DNA from: an uncultured Bacteroidota bacterium
GTDB lineage: Bacteria; Bacteroidota; Bacteroidia; Flavobacteriales; TMED113
Reading direction: 5' to 3'
Length of the DNA stretch: 42,677 nt
Assembly (NCBI GenBank): GCA_902533035.1
Contig: CACAKI010000006.1
Span: forward strand, 1 to 42,677
Part shown: one piece after another, positions 38,614 to 42,677 of the stretch
Position numbering within the stretch: position 1 is the stretch's first letter
Layout of the letters: each line of letters starts with the position of its first letter
The notes under the pieces: model-generated
What the model was told of the DNA's origin: nothing
The model's input: only the letters and a program-made list of their open reading frames with translations
Databases searched by the model: none
Position numbers and translations under genes: made by a program

Positions 38614-39206
38614 GTAATAATTTTCTTTTAATATTACTCTCTTTAATTGTTCTATCCTGTGGAGGCTCAGGATCTGATGGCATTAAAGAAAAACCCCATC
38701 CTGGATATGAGTATATGCCTGACATGTATCGTTCATTTGCATATGATGCCTATTCAGTAAATCCCAATTTTTCAGATAGCATGACGGCTCGTGAACCAGT
38801 AAAAGGAACCATTCCTAGGGGATTTATGCCATTTGAATATGCAAATACATTAGAAGACTTTAATAGGGCTGGGGAAGAAATGATTAATCCATTAGAAAAT
38901 AATGATAAAAATTTTCAAGATGGTAAAGTATTGTATGGTATGTTTTGTGCTCATTGTCATGGTCAAAATGGAGATGGAAAAGGCTCAATTACACATCCTG
39001 TTTATAGTGCTGTTCCTTCTTATGCTGATGATATTTCAGTTAGACCTCGTTCAAAAACGACTATGAAGAATTTAGAAGATGGACATATTTATCACACTAT
39101 TTTTCATGGCTATAATGCTATGGGACCCCATTATAATTTTGTTACAGATGAGGAAAGGTGGAAGATAGTTTTGTATGTGAACGAATTAAAAAATGTAGAA
39201 AAATAA
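38610..39206 (+). CDS. actE: ACIII monoheme cytochrome c lipoprotein ActE
   Basis: 198 aa; lipobox VLSC; single CAHCH; MPDMYRSFAYDAYS. Confidence 0.92.
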   Translation: MSNNFLLILLSLIVLSCGGSGSDGIKEKPHPGYEYMPDMYRSFAYDAYSVNPNFSDSMTAREPVKGTIPRGFMPFEYANTLEDFNRAGEEMINPLENNDKNFQDGKVLYGMFCAHCHGQNGDGKGSITHPVYSAVPSYADDISVRPRSKTTMKNLEDGHIYHTIFHGYNAMGPHYNFVTDEERWKIVLYVNELKNVEK

Positions 39207-40742
39207 ATGTATAAACTGACAAAAAATATTAAAAACACATCTACTATTTTAATTTTAATAGGGATAGTTTCTTTGGGAATAGGGTTTTATCAATCTTTAT
39301 CTGTTGTAAGTGATGATGAAATTAAAAGTACTGTAAAAGATATAGCAAAGGAATTAGATTTGGAATATTTTGAATCTAATCACAAGGATTTAGATTGGGA
39401 ATCTGAACTAAAAAAAGACAATTTAGTTCTAAATGAAGATGATCAAATAGTTGATCGACCTTTAAACTTTGGAACCTTGATAGAATCGATGGCAATGCAC
39501 GACTTTGAATTAAAAAAAGAAGGAGCTTACACAGAATTAATTCACAAAGTTGAAGAAAAATTACATTGCCATATTGACCCTCATCATGTACACAGTGTAG
39601 AAGATGTTATTTATGCAGCAAAGCATTATTTTCATGCAAAACATCAAAGACCTTGGTCTAGTCTTCTAATAAGTACATTATTCTTTTTAATGGTTTCTGT
39701 TGCTGCCACACTTTGGTGGGCTCTCCAATATGTTGCTCAAGCTGGTTGGTCAGCATTGTTGTTGAGAATTCCTATGGCAATTAGTTCATTTATTCCTTAT
39801 GGTGCTTTTATAATGTTATTTATTATAATTACAGGTGGTTTACATTGGCACCACACCTATCATTGGATGGCAGAAGGCATCATGGATCCAGCAAATCATC
39901 ATTATGATGAAATTATAGCAAACAAATCAGCCTATTTAAACATTCCGTTTTTTATTCTGAGATCAATTATTTATATAGCTGGTTGGATGGGTTTTGCATA
40001 TTTATTAAAACGATATTCTATAAGCCAAGATAGAGATGGAAATGGTATGAAATGGTATAATAAAAGTTATAAAATAGCAGTAATATTTGTTCTTTTTTTA
40101 GGAGTTACCTCTTCTACTGCGGCATGGGATTGGACAATGTCTATAGATACACACTGGTTTAGCACACTTTTTGGGTGGTATTCTCTTGCTTCATTTTTTA
40201 TAACTGCTTGTGCCTTTATTGCTGGGATTACTATTTATTTGATGTATAATGGATATTTCAAAGAGTTAAATAATAGTCATATGCACGATTTTGGAAGATA
40301 TATGCTTGCATTTAGTATTTTTTGGACTTACTTATGGTTTGCTCAGTATATGTTAATTTGGTATGCAAATATTCCAGAAGAAGTTACTTATTTTCAAGAG
40401 AGGTATGAGTATTTTTATCCTTTAATTATCATTACTTTATTAATAAATTTTGTTTCACCTTTCTTATTGTTGATGAATCGTTCTGCTAAAAGATCAAAGG
40501 GTAAATTGTTATTTGTTGCTGGTTTAATTATAATTGGACACTTTTTGGATGTTTTTCTTATGATTACTCCTGGAACAATGCACGATCACTGGCATTTAGG
40601 TTATGTGGAAATAGGAACATTTTTAGGATTTTTAGGATTTTTTATTTGGGTAGTATTTAGAAATCTTTCTAAATATCAATTAATTCAAAAAAATCATCCA
40701 ATGATAGGGGAAAGTGAACATCATGAAATACATATACATTAA
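39207..40742 (+). CDS. actF: ACIII quinol-interacting membrane subunit ActF
   Basis: 511 aa; N-terminal TM plus soluble region then polytopic domain; follows actE. Confidence 0.9.
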   Translation: MYKLTKNIKNTSTILILIGIVSLGIGFYQSLSVVSDDEIKSTVKDIAKELDLEYFESNHKDLDWESELKKDNLVLNEDDQIVDRPLNFGTLIESMAMHDFELKKEGAYTELIHKVEEKLHCHIDPHHVHSVEDVIYAAKHYFHAKHQRPWSSLLISTLFFLMVSVAATLWWALQYVAQAGWSALLLRIPMAISSFIPYGAFIMLFIIITGGLHWHHTYHWMAEGIMDPANHHYDEIIANKSAYLNIPFFILRSIIYIAGWMGFAYLLKRYSISQDRDGNGMKWYNKSYKIAVIFVLFLGVTSSTAAWDWTMSIDTHWFSTLFGWYSLASFFITACAFIAGITIYLMYNGYFKELNNSHMHDFGRYMLAFSIFWTYLWFAQYMLIWYANIPEEVTYFQERYEYFYPLIIITLLINFVSPFLLLMNRSAKRSKGKLLFVAGLIIIGHFLDVFLMITPGTMHDHWHLGYVEIGTFLGFLGFFIWVVFRNLSKYQLIQKNHPMIGESEHHEIHIH

Positions 40743-40753
40743 AAAATTTAATT

Positions 40754-41908
40754 GTGGATTGGAATTTTATACTTAAAATAATAATAGGACTTTTAATCAT
40801 AATAACCTTTTTTCAGGTTATAAGACTTATTGAATTATCTTCAAGATTAGCAAAAAATAAAGATCAGGTAACTGACAGATCAAATAAGATAAATGGGCTA
40901 TTACTTTTAATTTCAGGATTTGCATTAGTCGCTTTTTTCTTTTGGCAAAGAGCAAAGTGGGGACATCTTATTTTACAGGATCCTGCATCTGAACATGGTG
41001 TTTTAATTGATCAGTTATGGCATACTACCATGGGTTTAATAATCATTCTTTTTGTCATATTACAACCTATTTTATTTGGCTTTTCATTTTTGTATAGAGG
41101 AAAAGAAACTAGAAAAGCACATTTTATAAGTCATAACAATAAATTAGAGATATTTTGGACAGCAGTTCCTACAGTTGTATTGGCAGGATTGATAGTTTTT
41201 GGTTTAATTGTTTGGGGAAAAGTAACTGATGTTAATAATGCAAAAGATGCGATTATGATAGAAGTTTATGCGAAGCAATTTAATTGGACAGCTAGATATG
41301 CTGGAGAAGATAATAAGTTAGGTGATGGCCATGTTCGTTTTTACGCTCCATCAAATCCTTTAGGTGTTGTAACTGAAAGCATGTATCAGATCCAATACGG
41401 AGAGTTAGAAACGAAAATAATAGATGATAAAGAAAAATTATTGATTGAAAAAAATATAGGAAAAAAGAAATCCATTGCAGATAGAATAGCGAGAAATATT
41501 TCAAAACAAAAAATGTATAAGGCGTATTATAATTCTATTTCAGAAGAAGAGAAAATGGCAGGTGAGGATGATATAGTGGTGACAGAATTATATTTGCCAG
41601 TTAATCAGAAAGTTGCTATGAAGTTTAGATCACAAGATGTTATACATTCTGCATATATGCCACATTTTAGAGCTCAAATGAATTGCGTGCCAGGACTTTC
41701 TACTCAATTTGTTTTTACCCCTACTATAACAACTAAACAATATCAGGATTACTTAGGCAAGCCAGACTTTGACTATATATTACTTTGTAATAAAATTTGT
41801 GGTAATGCACACTATAATATGAAAATGAAAATAGTTGTTGTTACTGAAGAGGAATATGAATTATGGCTTGCAGAACAAGCAGAAACAAGAATGATAAAAA
41901 ACATGTAA
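40754..41908 (+). CDS. coxB: Cytochrome c oxidase subunit II
   Basis: 384 aa, GTG start; HSAYMPHFRAQMNCVPG and CuA motif CNKICGNAHYNM. Confidence 0.95.
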   Translation: MDWNFILKIIIGLLIIITFFQVIRLIELSSRLAKNKDQVTDRSNKINGLLLLISGFALVAFFFWQRAKWGHLILQDPASEHGVLIDQLWHTTMGLIIILFVILQPILFGFSFLYRGKETRKAHFISHNNKLEIFWTAVPTVVLAGLIVFGLIVWGKVTDVNNAKDAIMIEVYAKQFNWTARYAGEDNKLGDGHVRFYAPSNPLGVVTESMYQIQYGELETKIIDDKEKLLIEKNIGKKKSIADRIARNISKQKMYKAYYNSISEEEKMAGEDDIVVTELYLPVNQKVAMKFRSQDVIHSAYMPHFRAQMNCVPGLSTQFVFTPTITTKQYQDYLGKPDFDYILLCNKICGNAHYNMKMKIVVVTEEEYELWLAEQAETRMIKNM

Positions 41909-41910
41909 CT

Positions 41911-42677
41911 ATGGGACACCATCATAAAGAAAACTTTTTTTCAAAATATATTTTTAGCATGGATCATAAAATGATCTCTAAACAATTTCTTATTACAGGA
42001 ATGTTTATGGGGGTTGTTGCTATGGTTTTATCAGCATTATTTAGAATGCAATTAGCTAATCCGGGATCTAAAAACCCAATATTAGAATTTTTGTTAGGCT
42101 CTAACTATGTGACTGAAGCAGGCGCAATGACACCAGATGCTTATTTAGCTCTTGTTACCATACATGGTACTATTATGGTATTTTTTGTTTTAACTGGAGG
42201 TTTAAGTGGAACGTTTGCTAATTTATTAATACCATTACAGGTTGGAGCTAGAGATATGGCTTCTGGGTTTTTAAATATGCTTTCCTATTGGTTTTTCTTT
42301 TTATCTAGTGTGGTAATGATAGCTTCTTTTTTTGTAACAGGTGGTCCTGCAAGTTCTGGTTGGACAATTTACCCACCTCTTAGCGCAATGGAATTAGCCA
42401 TAGATGGTTCAGGTTTAGGTATGGATTTATGGTTAATAAGTATGACACTTTTTATAGTATCTTCATTACTTGGGGGGCTTAATTATGTTGTGACTATTTT
42501 AAATTTAAGAACTAAAGGTATGTCTATGACAAGGATGCCACTTACAATGTGGGCTATTTTGGTTACTGCTATTTTGGGTGTTTTATCTTTTCCTGTATTA
42601 CTTTCAGCGGCTTTATTATTAGTTTTTGATAGAACGATGGGGACGAGTTTTTATTTGTCAGATATTATGTTAGCAGA
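41911..42677 (+). CDS. coxA: Cytochrome c oxidase subunit I, N-terminal part (truncated by the window edge)
   Basis: Not in the ORF track. ATG 41911 reads open to the end: MGHHHKENFFSKYIFSMDHKMISKQFLITGMFMG... TIHGTIMVFFVLTGGLSGTFANLLIPLQVGARDMA. Confidence 0.95.
   Translation, partial: MGHHHKENFFSKYIFSMDHKMISKQFLITGMFMGVVAMVLSALFRMQLANPGSKNPILEFLLGSNYVTEAGAMTPDAYLALVTIHGTIMVFFVLTGGLSGTFANLLIPLQVGARDMASGFLNMLSYWFFFLSSVVMIASFFVTGGPASSGWTIYPPLSAMELAIDGSGLGMDLWLISMTLFIVSSLLGGLNYVVTILNLRTKGMSMTRMPLTMWAILVTAILGVLSFPVLLSAALLLVFDRTMGTSFYLSDIMLA

Noticed and set aside
1-42677. CRISPR arrays, IS elements, phage genes, defence or biosynthetic islands
   Set aside because: Looked for repeat-spacer arrays, transposases, integrases and island-like gene sets; none seen. 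Content is syntenic housekeeping.

Overview
AT-rich window (about 28% GC by eye) from a Bacteroidota chromosome, probably a streamlined marine Flavobacteriia-like genome. The gene content is mostly conserved housekeeping. A tightly packed minus-strand block holds mfd (5' part only, running off the left edge), fbp, a DUF6588-like protein, a D-2-hydroxyacid dehydrogenase, mgtE, rsmA/ksgA, DUF4286, a TPR protein and serS, followed by rpmA and rplU. Then come a divergent MerC-like / HMA metal pair, a COX15/CtaA heme A synthase, gldD-gldE-ssb-mutY, HU, a tiny unlisted basic protein, rng, an MFS transporter, prfB, an ArsC-like protein, fumC, TauE/SafE, an MBL-rhodanese fusion, a DUF2723 membrane protein, tRNA-Gln(UUG), nusA-infB, a SPOR-like protein, and the Alternative Complex III operon (actABCDEF) running into coxB-coxA, which is truncated at the right edge. 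I found no phage, transposon, CRISPR or defence island. The best second-look items are: (1) an unannotated 30-aa Lys/Arg-rich protein between HU and rng that resembles the bS22/mS38 (AURKAIP1/COX24) type of ribosomal protein; (2) a perfect 10-3-10 palindrome over the -33 element of the MerC-like promoter, between two Cys-rich metal proteins; (3) a promoter-terminator-nusA leader next to tRNA-Gln with no rimP at the locus; (4) two separate inverted repeats upstream of the ACIII operon; and (5) overlapping gene ends at all four convergent junctions. No wholly new multi-gene system is evident.
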